DNA of 59,519 bases from Streptomyces beigongshangae (GCF_019710745.1 NZ_JAHKJW010000026.1:468-59986); one strand, 5' to 3'; positions 7,558 to 16,008 are shown, counted from the stretch's first letter. Program-made: numbers and translations. The notes: a model not told the origin generated them from the letters alone.

Positions 7558-8169
7558 ATGGGTATCTTCGGCCGCAAGGACACCGATGGCACCGCAACCG
7601 CGGCGCCCGCCGCCGTCAACCCCGACCTCGCCGCGCTGACCGGCGACTACGTCATCGACCCGGCCCACTCGACGCTCGGCTTCGTCGCGCGCCACGCCAT
7701 GGTGACGAACGTCAAGGGCGGCTTCGCGGACTTCACCGGCAGCCTGCACCTGGACGGCACCGACCCGTCGCTGTCGACGGCGACCATCGACGTCAGGATG
7801 GACAGCATCGACACCGGCTCCGCCGACCGCGACGGCCACCTGAGGAGCGCGGACTTCTTCAAGACGGAGGAGTTCCCCACGATGACCTTCCGCACCACCT
7901 CGGCGGAGGCCCTCGGCGGCGACGACTACCGCATCACGGGCGACCTGACGATCCTCGGCACCACCAGGCCGCTCACCATCGACCTGGAGTTCAACGGCGC
8001 CGCGAAGGACCCGTTCGGCAACGAGCGCGTCGGCTTCGAGGGCAAGGCGGAGATCCTGCGCTCCGACTGGGGCCTCACCTGGAACGCGGCACTGGAGACC
8101 GGCGGCGTGCTCGTCTCCGACAAGATCAAGCTGACGTTCGACATCTCGGCGATCAGGAGCGCGGGCTGA
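7558..8169 (+). CDS. YceI family protein
   Basis: A 203-residue protein of the YceI lipocalin-like family, which binds isoprenoid or other amphiphilic lipids in an eight-stranded barrel. The typical opening YVIDPAHSTLGFVARHAMVT is near residue 31, followed by the SADFFKTEEFPTMTFR motif and the DLTILGTTRPLTIDL motif. The ATG at 7558 has AAGGAG seven bases upstream; an open frame from 7522 adds residues without support. There is no signal peptide, so it is probably cytoplasmic, as for most actinomycete copies. It stands alone between the divergent PL8 lyase and the membrane/CHAT operon. The physiological ligand is unknown. Confidence 0.92.
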   Translation: MGIFGRKDTDGTATAAPAAVNPDLAALTGDYVIDPAHSTLGFVARHAMVTNVKGGFADFTGSLHLDGTDPSLSTATIDVRMDSIDTGSADRDGHLRSADFFKTEEFPTMTFRTTSAEALGGDDYRITGDLTILGTTRPLTIDLEFNGAAKDPFGNERVGFEGKAEILRSDWGLTWNAALETGGVLVSDKIKLTFDISAIRSAG

Positions 8170-8230
8170 TCCGGTTACCGGACCGGTCGCGTACCGGGGC
8201 TGATCCGATCGCCCGGTTCCGCCCCCCTTT

Positions 8231-8280
8231 CCGAGCGCGTCCACCCTCCGGCTCCCTGCGAGCGGAAGGTGGGCGCTCGG
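8231..8280 (+). terminator. imperfect hairpin after yceI
   Basis: CCGAGCGC at 8231 pairs with GCGCTCGG at 8273-8280, with an inner CCACC/GGTGG pairing. It lies about 60 bases after the yceI stop. The rest of the gap to 8409 holds an AT-richer stretch (8331-8370, including GTTAAATCGTTAAC) that may be the promoter of the next operon. Confidence 0.5.
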
Positions 8281-8409
8281 CTGTGCGGGACGGCCAGAGT
8301 CGGACCGCGAGCCGTGCGATCGCGCATCGCTTTATCAGAGAAGAAACTGCCATATCTGTTAAATCGTTAACTTCCCACCGTCATTGGGCACTTGGAGCAA
8401 CATGACTGG

Positions 8410-10422
8410 ATGCTTCCACCACGGCCGGCCCGGTCTCGTGCGTTGATATTCGGTTGTTCTCTGCTCGCCGCCGGGTATGTGACGGCTTTCTACCTCAGCT
8501 CGGCAGACGGCGCTCTGCTGTCCACGCGGATCGTGGAACAGCGGGCGCTGCGACTGTCGGGATACCAGTGGGGCGCCTTAGCGGCCGGGGTCCTCGGCGC
8601 GGCGGTGGTACTTCCTGCGCTGATGGCCGCGCCACAGGTCATGGAAGGCGGCAAGTGGTACTGGCGGGCCACCGGGTTGCTGCGTACCTGGCACCGCAGG
8701 CGACGTGACTGGTTGCGCCGTCAGTGGACACGTCGACGCGCGCGGATCGCCCGGCACATCCGGCAACACAGCTGTGAATGGCAGAACGGGACTCCCGCCG
8801 ACCAGGCGGAGGCGACCATCCGCGTCGACCGGCTCGCCGAGTTGCTCACCGCCCGCTACCCGACGGACAACGCTCTGATACGGGCGAGCGCGGTAGGCAA
8901 CGTACTGTCCGCGGCCCGTCAGCACATTGCCGACGTCTACGCGCTGGACGTCCTGCTGACCTGGCCACGGCTGTATCTGGTGCTCGGCCCGCGGCTGCGC
9001 AGCATGTCGGACTGGCAGCGCGCCGCGCTGGACGCGGCGCTCTGCGTGTGGGCGTTCGCGATGCTGACGGTGTGCGCGGTGCTGCCGGCCAGCCTGGTGT
9101 GGAGTCCTTACGACGTAACAGGGTGGGCCGCGCCGGTGGCGGTCGCGGTGGCAGCCAGGCTGGCAACGGTGCGCGCGGCCGTTCGATACGCCACCACCGT
9201 ACGGGTGGCCTTCGACCTCCATCGGTTCGACCTCTACAAAGCACTGCACCTGCCTGCTCCCGGTGATCTCACGGAGGAGCAGGAGGCGAATCGCGCGCTG
9301 TCCCGGCAGTGGCATCCGTACGGGGCAGTGCGAGTGGGGCATCCGGCACGCCTTCCGGACGACCGGTTTGACCCGACGGCGTACAGCGGGTTCCCGGAGA
9401 CCGCGGCGAAGCGCTCCGTCGCCGACGACGGCGGTCTGCCCGCTGCGCGACCACTGCCGGCGGGGTCCCCCCGTACGGAGCACGGCGCCGAGGAACCGCG
9501 CGAAGCGCAGCCGGATCGCCAGTCCGCCGCGCCCGTCAGCGAAATCGAAGACGACGGCCGCAGTGGCATGGGGGGGAAGGAAAGACAGGCAAGCACCGAA
9601 TCCGTCTCCGCCCGGGACCGCGTCGCACAGGACGAGGACGAGCATGTGGAGGACTCGCTGTACCAGCTGGCCGTCATGGCCCGCGTCGGGACGTCACTGG
9701 CCGCGGGCGGCACTGTCGCCGCCGCCGGAACACTGGGCGGCGTGTTGCTGCCGGGGATCGGCGTGAGCGCGGCGGCCTTGGCGACCACAGTGGTCCTCCA
9801 GGCTCTGCTGTTCCGCAGGGAGGGGCACCGGTCCGCCCCGGAGGACACCGATATCGTGCCGCCTCCCCCGCTCGACTACGCCCATCCGGCCCATGGCGAG
9901 GTGTCCCTGCGGATCGACGACGGCAGCCTGCGTACCGCTCTGGAACCCGTCACGCCCATCGCCTTCCGGGGCGGTGTGGCGATCACCTTCGAGGGCGCAG
10001 CGGACGTCGACATCGTCGACGGCGAGCCGGAATGGCGACTGCGGCCCGGTGAACCAGCGAGCGTCGTGGTGCTCCTCGGGCTGGGCAGGAACTATCAGGA
10101 GACCCCTGACGCACTGCTCGGCGAGTGTCACGGCATGGCCGACGAGATGCTGGTCGTCGCTGGCCGGTCAGCGGGAGCGGTGGAACTCGATATCGTCCTG
10201 GACGCCCCGTTCCTGGCGCTGACCCCCGACCGGCACAGCGTCCGCCTCGACCGTACGGGCGAGTCCGCCGTGTTCCGCCGCGTATCGGTACTGACGGGCA
10301 CCGAGCCCGGGACATACGACGTGCGGGTGGCGGTCTACGCGTGCGGGCGACCCGTACAGGCACTGCCGGTCACCGTGATCGTCATGGAGCCCGGGGCGGA
10401 CGAGCGGAAACCTCAGCCGTGA
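8410..10422 (+). CDS. multi-pass membrane protein of the CHAT operon, with C-terminal beta-rich domain
   Basis: A 670-residue protein I cannot place in a named family. Hydrophobic segments occur near residues 12-32 and 52-75, then at about 205-255 (two or more helices), and as a pair near 428-475 rich in Gly/Ala. A charged, disordered linker (about 325-415) with many Glu/Arg/Ser separates the second and third membrane regions. The last 190 residues are soluble and beta-strand-like, with alternating Val/Leu patterns, like an immunoglobulin-type sandwich. Its TGA overlaps the GTG of the CHAT protease gene (GTGA), so the two are translationally coupled. A TTG at 8392 is an alternative start; the ATG at 8410 has GGAG twelve bases upstream. 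Likely role, by inference: membrane sensor or anchor for the protease. Confidence 0.7.
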   Translation: MLPPRPARSRALIFGCSLLAAGYVTAFYLSSADGALLSTRIVEQRALRLSGYQWGALAAGVLGAAVVLPALMAAPQVMEGGKWYWRATGLLRTWHRRRRDWLRRQWTRRRARIARHIRQHSCEWQNGTPADQAEATIRVDRLAELLTARYPTDNALIRASAVGNVLSAARQHIADVYALDVLLTWPRLYLVLGPRLRSMSDWQRAALDAALCVWAFAMLTVCAVLPASLVWSPYDVTGWAAPVAVAVAARLATVRAAVRYATTVRVAFDLHRFDLYKALHLPAPGDLTEEQEANRALSRQWHPYGAVRVGHPARLPDDRFDPTAYSGFPETAAKRSVADDGGLPAARPLPAGSPRTEHGAEEPREAQPDRQSAAPVSEIEDDGRSGMGGKERQASTESVSARDRVAQDEDEHVEDSLYQLAVMARVGTSLAAGGTVAAAGTLGGVLLPGIGVSAAALATTVVLQALLFRREGHRSAPEDTDIVPPPPLDYAHPAHGEVSLRIDDGSLRTALEPVTPIAFRGGVAITFEGAADVDIVDGEPEWRLRPGEPASVVVLLGLGRNYQETPDALLGECHGMADEMLVVAGRSAGAVELDIVLDAPFLALTPDRHSVRLDRTGESAVFRRVSVLTGTEPGTYDVRVAVYACGRPVQALPVTVIVMEPGADERKPQP

Positions 10423-11681
10423 CGGGGCAGGCCGCTGCGCCGAACGTCACCATCGCCGCACACGGCGACCAGCACGGGCACAGACTGATGCTGACCGGGC
10501 CCGACAGACGGGACCCCCTCGTCCTGGAGATCGTCGAGCAGAGCGTGCTGCGCCAGCACGGGGCGCGGTTCGGACAGAACGTTGCTCGCGTGCTGGCACT
10601 GTGGCAGCGCAGCGGGCGGCTGCCTCTCACCGATGCCGACCGCTCACTCCAGGTGCTCGCCGAGGCCGGTCGCATCCTGCTGACCCGGTCGCTTCGCAAC
10701 GCCCACGAGGTCCACGGCGAACTGAGCGCCCGTATGCGGCGGTGGTGTCCAGCATGGCGGGATCCCGAGGCGACAGTGCCTGTGGTGCACGTCCAGCGAG
10801 GCGTCCCGCAGTGGTTGCCCTGGGAAATGCTTCCCCTGTTCGATCTGAGCTGGAACGGCGGCGCCGAGGACCTCACTCAACTGTGGCGCGCGGCCCGTAT
10901 GTTTCCCGGTCTGAGCGCGATCGTGGAACGCGGGATGGGGCAACCCGCCCGGACGCCCCTCGGGCTGCGCACATCGGGCGGCCGGTTGCCCCTGCGTTTC
11001 CTCTGGCACGCCCGGTATCCGGGAGCCCGCGGCGAGCTGGGTTTCTTCCGCAGCCGAGACGGCATCCACCTGGACGGACCTCATCCTGACGACCGAGTCC
11101 CCTACCCGGGGGCGGTGTCCTTCGCCGAACAATTGGCGGACCCCGCCCTCAGCACGGACGGGCAGCGGCTGCGCCACTTCCACCAGGTGCTCCATATGTC
11201 ATGTCACACCACGGTCGCCACGGGCAGCGGTCAAACCCAGGGCCACGACCCACTGGTCTTCCACCTCGCTTCTGAGGGCGGCCGGACGGTGGACGTCTCG
11301 GTGGAGAAGGTCCTCGCCGACCTCATCCCGGCTTGGGGCCGGGCGCCGCGGCCGAGCGGGCTCGGTATGCCCTTGGTGTTCCTCAACGCATGCTCCACCG
11401 CCGTCCGTGACCCGCTCTCCCTGGGGTCGCTCCTCGAACCGTTCGACTACAACCGCAATCCCGGTGTGATCGGCACGGTGGCGAAACTGCCCGACCGCCT
11501 CGCCGAAGCCTTCTCGCGTCGCTTCTACGAAACGCTTCTCGCCGGGCACACCACCGGGGAAGCGCTCCACACGGCGAAGTGGGACCTGCTGCACACCCGC
11601 CGCAACCCCCTCGGGCTGCTGTACGTGCTGCACGGCGACTCCACTCTCCGGGTGCAACCGCTCCCGGCCGGAACTGCTTGA
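10419..11681 (+). CDS. CHAT-domain (caspase-fold) protease
   Basis: A 420-residue protein whose C-terminal 300 residues carry the CHAT pattern: a His in VLHMSCHTTV (His263), and a Cys in VFLNACSTAV (Cys325) followed by GVIGTVAKLPDRLAEAFSRR and a terminal YVLHGDSTLRV. CHAT proteins are clan CD cysteine peptidases related to caspases and separases; several bacterial examples cleave a partner protein during anti-phage cell death. The N-terminal part (about residues 1-115) is a separate, probably interaction, region. The GTG start overlaps the upstream membrane-protein stop; a longer frame back to 10125 is a shadow of that gene. The gasdermin-like gene 25 bases downstream is the obvious candidate substrate. 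Confidence 0.8.
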   Translation: MTGQAAAPNVTIAAHGDQHGHRLMLTGPDRRDPLVLEIVEQSVLRQHGARFGQNVARVLALWQRSGRLPLTDADRSLQVLAEAGRILLTRSLRNAHEVHGELSARMRRWCPAWRDPEATVPVVHVQRGVPQWLPWEMLPLFDLSWNGGAEDLTQLWRAARMFPGLSAIVERGMGQPARTPLGLRTSGGRLPLRFLWHARYPGARGELGFFRSRDGIHLDGPHPDDRVPYPGAVSFAEQLADPALSTDGQRLRHFHQVLHMSCHTTVATGSGQTQGHDPLVFHLASEGGRTVDVSVEKVLADLIPAWGRAPRPSGLGMPLVFLNACSTAVRDPLSLGSLLEPFDYNRNPGVIGTVAKLPDRLAEAFSRRFYETLLAGHTTGEALHTAKWDLLHTRRNPLGLLYVLHGDSTLRVQPLPAGTA

Positions 11682-11706
11682 CCGACCCTTTGACGAAAGG
11701 CAAGTG

Positions 11707-12522
11707 ATGAAAAAGACCACAAGCATCCCGGACGCCTTCTGGAACGAGGTCCGCGGCCGTCACAAGCGTCTGCCGGTATGGGTGCCGGGCACACCCATGG
11801 ACCTCGGTGACGTCGGGTGCTTCACCGTTGGAGGGTGGACCAGGATCACCACCCTGGCGGCCTTGGAGGTGACGGCCGACGCAGCGGAGCCGAGTTCGTC
11901 GAGCGACTTCGAGTACGCCTCTCGCGACGGCGTCCGCCGCATGGCGGCCCTCTCCCCGGTCACGGTGGATGCGGTCGTTGCGTCCGCCCGCGGGGACGCG
12001 ACCTATCGCTTCGAGCGGGCGGGCACCTTTGTCATGCGGGCCACCGATGCGCGTGTGCACCGGCTGAACGATCTTCTCGCGGTCGAGAACGCGGTACTGG
12101 AGCTGTACCGCCGCAAGAAGTGGCGCAAGGAGTGGGTAGTGATCACCGAAGTAGTGACGAGCGGGCCGAGTCTGGTACTGGTGTCCGCAGGCGGGCGGGC
12201 CGAGGTCACCGTACGGCTCAGGGCCGGCACCCAGGTGGTGCCGGGGATGCCCGAAGTGGCCGGTGCCTCGGCAGCAGTCGGCTTCGAGGTGGAGAACGGC
12301 GACGGCATCGAGGCCAGTTACAGTGGGTCCGAGCGAACCGCACTGCTGTGGCGCGGGTTCCACGTCGTCGATCCGCTCCTTCGTACCGCGCGGTTCACCG
12401 AGCGCGGGGACGAGGATCACGATCCGGGCGGGGTGGCAACCCTGGAACCATCGCAGGAACCGTACTGCGAGGAGATCGAGCACCTCGAAGACATCACGGC
12501 GCCGGCTCCGGACTCTCCGTGA
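11707..12522 (+). CDS. gasdermin-like protein, putative pore-forming effector
   Basis: A 271-residue soluble protein. No textbook motif is present, but the layout reads like a gasdermin N-terminal domain: an early VPGTPMDLGDVGCF strand/turn, two hydrophobic beta-hairpin-like stretches (about 74-110), a basic helix-strand segment RRKKWRKEWVVITEVVTS (about 135-152) that resembles the matching R-rich/VVTEV region of animal gasdermins, and a late AAVGFEVENGDG strand like their AFRV region. The final 45 residues are acidic and disordered, which would suit a releasable inhibitory tail. The ATG at 11707 has AAAGG six bases upstream; GTG at 11704 is possible. The N-terminal palmitoylated Cys of described bacterial gasdermins is not seen. 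Assignment is inference. Confidence 0.4.
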   Translation: MKKTTSIPDAFWNEVRGRHKRLPVWVPGTPMDLGDVGCFTVGGWTRITTLAALEVTADAAEPSSSSDFEYASRDGVRRMAALSPVTVDAVVASARGDATYRFERAGTFVMRATDARVHRLNDLLAVENAVLELYRRKKWRKEWVVITEVVTSGPSLVLVSAGGRAEVTVRLRAGTQVVPGMPEVAGASAAVGFEVENGDGIEASYSGSERTALLWRGFHVVDPLLRTARFTERGDEDHDPGGVATLEPSQEPYCEEIEHLEDITAPAPDSP

Positions 12523-12775
12523 CCGTCGCGGCGGAGCGCCTCCCGCAGGCCGGCGTCCGTGCCCCGCGGAGTTGTACGCCCCTGTTGGCTCGCGGCCCCA
12601 GACCACTACGGCATGGCGGGGGGCGGTTGCTCGGCCCTGCCGCCCTGATGCTCAGTACCGTGGGCGTTCGACCGGTGGCCGCACCGGCGTCAAGCCGTCC
12701 CGCGCGGTGAGTGCAGGTGCGGGACGGACATGCGAAGCCGGCGATATTCTGATGCGGGGCCGGTGGGCCCGGGTC

Positions 12776-12788
12776 TAACCTCCGGGCA
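12776..12788 (+). promoter_or_regulatory. possible leaderless promoter of the GNAT gene
   Basis: TAACCT at 12776-12781 fits the TAnnnT -10 pattern and lies six bases before the ATG, where transcription would start. No ribosome binding site precedes the ATG. No good -35 is visible. The remaining 12523-12775 holds nothing I can identify. Confidence 0.35.
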
Positions 12789-13288
12789 TGACCTGGCTGC
12801 CCGCTGACTTCGTCCATCCCCTGCGCGTCGACGTGCCCGGCGGGTGTCACCTCCGGCCGATCTCCGGGGCCGACGCCGCGATCGACTACCCCGCGGTGAC
12901 GGGGTCGCGGGAGCGGCTGTGGTCGATCTTCGGGGATGCCTGGGGCTGGCCCGCCGCCACGATGACGTACGAGGCCAACCGGGCGGACCTGGAACGGCAC
13001 GCGGCCGAGATCGAGGCGCACGAGTCCTTCAACTACGTGCTGTTCGACGAGGCGGAGACCACCGAGTACGGATGCGTCTACATCGATCCGCCGGAGAAGG
13101 CCGGCGCCGACGCCGAGGTCTCCTGGTGGGTCGTCGACGACCGGGTGGGGACCCCGCTGGAGCGGGACCTGGACGCGTTCGTGCCGCGCTGGATCGCCGG
13201 GGCGTGGCCCTTCGAGCGGCCGCGGTTCATCGGGCGGGACCTGTCGTGGAAGGAGTGGCTGGCCCTGCCGGACCGGGACCGCTCCTGA
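12788..13288 (+). CDS. GNAT family N-acetyltransferase
   Basis: A 166-residue protein with GNAT character: HLRPISGADAAIDYPAV at the start, the beta4 strand FNYVLFDEAETTEYGCVYID, then EVSWWVVDD and a C-terminal ALPDRDRS tail. The usual R/Q-x-x-G-x-G/A acetyl-CoA loop is not clear (DDRVGTPLERDLDAF occupies that place), which makes substrate and even activity uncertain. It stands alone, downstream of the gasdermin-like gene by 265 bases, and may be read from its own leaderless promoter. It is not obviously part of the CHAT operon. Confidence 0.75.
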   Translation: MTWLPADFVHPLRVDVPGGCHLRPISGADAAIDYPAVTGSRERLWSIFGDAWGWPAATMTYEANRADLERHAAEIEAHESFNYVLFDEAETTEYGCVYIDPPEKAGADAEVSWWVVDDRVGTPLERDLDAFVPRWIAGAWPFERPRFIGRDLSWKEWLALPDRDRS

Positions 13289-13478
13289 CGGCGCCCGGAC
13301 GGGCCCGCGTGTCCCGCACGGCGCCGGGGAGCACGCTGCACCCCTGGAGCAGGCGGCATCCGGGAGCAGGGGAACCGAACGGCTGACCGGATAGAGACGG
13401 CCGGTTTCCGCCCCTTGTGGCGGGGCTCACGCCGTTCCCATAATCCCTCAACAGAAATTGACCGGCCCATGCCAGGTA

Positions 13479-13488
13479 TGGCGCGATT
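13479..13488 (+). promoter_or_regulatory. AdpA-type box upstream of sprT
   Basis: TGGCGCGATT matches the AdpA consensus TGGCSNGWWY at every position and lies 65 bases before the sprT start. In S. griseus sprT is an AdpA target. A possible TTGACC -35 is at 13458-13463. Match seen; regulation inferred. Confidence 0.5.
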
Positions 13489-13552
13489 TCTTCCTGTCGG
13501 ATGCACATTTGGCATGCACCTGTCACTTCCACCCCCCACGGAAGGCATCACG

Positions 13553-14335
13553 GTGAAGAACCTCCTCAAGCTGCTCAAGAGATGCGCGGTCGCAGGCGCC
13601 GCCGCCCTCGCGGTCGTCAGCCTCCAGCCCGTCTCCCCCGCGCAGGCCGCCCCGGCGCCCGTCGTCGGCGGGACCCGCGCCGCGCAGGGCGAGTTCCCGT
13701 TCATGGTGCGGCTCTCCATGGGCTGCGGCGGCGCGCTCTACACCCAGCAGATCGTGCTCACCGCCGCGCACTGCGTGGGCGCCACCGGCAACAACACGAG
13801 CATCACCGCTACCGCCGGTGTCGTGGACCTGCAGTCCACCAGCGGCCGGGTCCAGGTGAAGTCCACCAAGGTCTACCGGGCCCCCGGCTACAACGGCAAC
13901 GGCAAGGACTGGGCGCTCATCAAGCTCGCCCAGCCGATCAACCTGCCCACGCTGAAGATCGCCACGACCACGGCGTACAACTCCGGGACCTTCACCATCG
14001 CCGGCTGGGGTTCGGCCAGTGAGGGCGGCGCCCAGCAGCGCTACATGCTGAAGGCCAGCGTGCCGTTCATCAGCGACGCCACCTGCCGCACCTACAGCGG
14101 GTACAGCGGCCTCGTCGCGAACGACGAGATCTGCGCCGGTTACGCCGCGGGCGGTGTCGACACCTGCCAGGGCGACTCCGGCGGCCCGATGTTCCGCAAG
14201 GACAACGCCGGTGCCTGGATCCAGGTCGGCATCGTCAGCTGGGGCATAGGCTGCGCCCGCGCCAACGCGCCGGGCGTCTACAGCGAGGTCTCGACCTTCT
14301 CCTCCGCCATCGCGTCGGCGGCCGCGACCCTCTGA
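13553..14335 (+). CDS. sprT: secreted trypsin (S. griseus trypsin orthologue)
   Basis: A 260-residue trypsin precursor. Signal peptide and short propeptide run to APAP, and the mature chain starts VVGGTRAAQGEFPF at residue 37. The catalytic triad is visible: His73 in TAAHC, Asp120 in GKDWALIKL and Ser210 in CQGDSGGP; Asp204 should give Arg/Lys specificity. Length and sequence are nearly those of SGT from S. griseus (259 residues), the classic Streptomyces trypsin made during aerial growth. The GTG at 13553 has GGAAGG seven bases upstream; the frame is open back to 13415 but without signal-peptide logic. A long hairpin follows the stop. Confidence 0.95.
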   Translation: MKNLLKLLKRCAVAGAAALAVVSLQPVSPAQAAPAPVVGGTRAAQGEFPFMVRLSMGCGGALYTQQIVLTAAHCVGATGNNTSITATAGVVDLQSTSGRVQVKSTKVYRAPGYNGNGKDWALIKLAQPINLPTLKIATTTAYNSGTFTIAGWGSASEGGAQQRYMLKASVPFISDATCRTYSGYSGLVANDEICAGYAAGGVDTCQGDSGGPMFRKDNAGAWIQVGIVSWGIGCARANAPGVYSEVSTFSSAIASAAATL

Positions 14336-14340
14336 CACAC

Positions 14341-14401
14341 GGGGTACGACGTGTACGGGTCCGGCGCGCCCGACAGCGCGCCGGACCCGTACACGTACCC
14401 C
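14341..14401. terminator. long bidirectional hairpin between sprT and the TPM gene
   Basis: An 18-bp perfect stem (14351-14368 with 14377-14394) around an 8-base loop, extended by GGGGTAC/GTACCCC across a three-base bulge. It lies between convergent genes and would stop transcription from both sides. Confidence 0.88.
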
Positions 14402-14464
14402 GAGACGGACAACGCACAGGCAGGCGAACAGGCGGACAGGCAGGCGGACGCACGGGCGCCGGGG

Positions 14465-15853
14465 TCAGAAACCCCCGCCGAAGTCGCCGCCCCCTCCGCC
14501 CCCGCCCCCGAAGTCGCCGCCGCCGAAGTCCCCGCCCCCGAAGCCTCCGCCGAAGTCGTTGGGGTCGAAGTCGGCACCGGACACGTCCCCGCCCTCGTAC
14601 CCGCCTCCGCCGGCGCCACCGCCGGCACCGAAGTCCCCGTACCCGGCGCCGTAGCCAGCCGCGTACGCCGGACCGGTCATCATCGAGCCGAGCATCGTGC
14701 CGACGAGCAGGCCGGGCAGGATGCCGCCGCCGAAGTAGCCGCCCGCCCAGGGACCGTACGCCGGGCCCGCCTCCCAGTAGGGGCGGCGGCCCCGGTCGGT
14801 GTCGACCTCCCGGACGGCCGGGTCGTGGCCCTCGGCCAGCCGGACCCGGTCGGCGGCGCAGACGGGCACCTCGCGGGGCGCCCCGCCGGGCGGCGTCCAG
14901 GCGGCGTCGGCGACGGACGGCCCGTGGCGCGGGTCGAAGAAGCAGGGCGCCCGGCGCTCGGGCAGCGGCCGGCCCTCGCGGCGCGCGGCGAGCACGGCGA
15001 GGGAGAAACGGCCGTCCTCCAGGGACTGGGTGACACCGCGCACGTCCTCGGGGCGGGTGGCCGCGGCCATGGAGGACTTCGCCCTGTCGTACGAGTCGAG
15101 GGCGCGCTCGTAGTCGGCGCGCATCGCGTCGTCCGCGCCGGTCTCCGCGGGGTGGAAGTCGAGCCGGTCGAGTTCCTCGCCGAAGGCGGTGATGTCCTCG
15201 TCCACGACGACGCGCAGCCGCTCCAGCGCGGCCCGCTGCTCCGCCTCCCGCCGGCGGCGGTTGCGCCGCACGAGGGCGTACGCCCCGGCGCCGCCCGCCA
15301 CGGCCACCGCGCCGACCCCGACCAGGGCGCCGGTGTCGACGCCGCCCCCGCCGCCGTCCCAGCCGGTGGGTGCGGAACCGCCGATGCCGGCGAGCGCGCG
15401 GTCGGTGAAGTCGTCCAGCTGGGTCCTCGCGTCCTCGCCCTGGACGCTGCTCACGAGGTTGCGCACGCCGGCGCCGGACAGGACCGTGGAGTCGGCCTTC
15501 GCGTCGAACCGGTCGCCGAGGCGGATCGCGTACAGGCCCGTGATGCCGGTGGCGGTCCGCAGGTTCCGGAAGAGGTTCTCCGTGGGGAAGTCCGCCGGGA
15601 GGACGGCGACGAAGACGGGCTTGTCCGCCTTCTCGATCTTCTCGGCCAGGGCGTCGGCGTCGGCCGCGGACAGCTCCCGCGACATGGCCGGGTCGACGTA
15701 CACGGGCCTCTCGCGCAGGGCCTCGGCGACTGCCGAGACATCCGTGGCGGCGCGGGCGCCGGGAGCCGCAGCGGTCAGCGCCGCCAGCCCCGCGAACGCG
15801 ATCAGCAGAACGGACAGCCCTCGTACGAGTACACCTTCGAGTACGCCTTTCAT
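14465..15853 (-). CDS. TPM-domain membrane protein with Gly-rich tail
   Basis: A 462-residue protein. A signal peptide or first helix (residues 5-35, ending GARAATD) leads to an extracytoplasmic TPM-like domain (to about 165) with PVYVDPAMSRELSAADADAL. A transmembrane helix follows near 180-205 (GALVGVGAVAVAGGAGAYALV) and then basic stop-transfer residues RRNRRRREAEQR. A cytoplasmic coiled-coil-like region runs to about 300, followed by a Gly/Tyr/Phe-rich tail of GGDFGG repeats. The start is the ATG at 15853; the frame stays open further but enters a hairpin. TPM proteins are linked to membrane-protein turnover in plants; the bacterial role is unknown. Such proteins are common in Streptomyces. 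Confidence 0.85.
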   Translation of the reverse strand: MKGVLEGVLVRGLSVLLIAFAGLAALTAAAPGARAATDVSAVAEALRERPVYVDPAMSRELSAADADALAEKIEKADKPVFVAVLPADFPTENLFRNLRTATGITGLYAIRLGDRFDAKADSTVLSGAGVRNLVSSVQGEDARTQLDDFTDRALAGIGGSAPTGWDGGGGGVDTGALVGVGAVAVAGGAGAYALVRRNRRRREAEQRAALERLRVVVDEDITAFGEELDRLDFHPAETGADDAMRADYERALDSYDRAKSSMAAATRPEDVRGVTQSLEDGRFSLAVLAARREGRPLPERRAPCFFDPRHGPSVADAAWTPPGGAPREVPVCAADRVRLAEGHDPAVREVDTDRGRRPYWEAGPAYGPWAGGYFGGGILPGLLVGTMLGSMMTGPAYAAGYGAGYGDFGAGGGAGGGGYEGGDVSGADFDPNDFGGGFGGGDFGGGDFGGGGGGGGDFGGGF

Positions 15854-15957
15854 ATCTTCGAAGCTACTCCTGGCCCAAAGCTTTCGACGGGCCGGAGCGG
15901 CTCGCCCCCGGGAGGGCCTGCGGAAGGGCCGGCGGGAAGGCCACGGCCGGGTGCGGC

Positions 15958-16000
15958 CCGGTGGGTGGCGCGCGCCCTCGCGGCGCGCGCCACCCACCGG
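15958..16000 (-). terminator. 19-bp perfect hairpin after the GH3 gene
   Basis: Arms 15958-15976 and 15982-16000 are perfectly complementary around a five-base loop, starting nine bases after the GH3 stop. It also insulates the TPM gene that starts at 15853 on the same strand. Confidence 0.88.
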
Positions 16001-16008
16001 GAGCCGGT

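Noticed and set aside
10125..10418. N-terminal extension of the CHAT protein
   Set aside because: It overlaps the end of the membrane-protein gene in another frame; GTGA coupling at 10419 is the better start.
11707..12522. ordinary enzyme or transcription factor in the CHAT operon
   Set aside because: No catalytic or DNA-binding motif could be found; the gasdermin-like reading explains more, though unproven.
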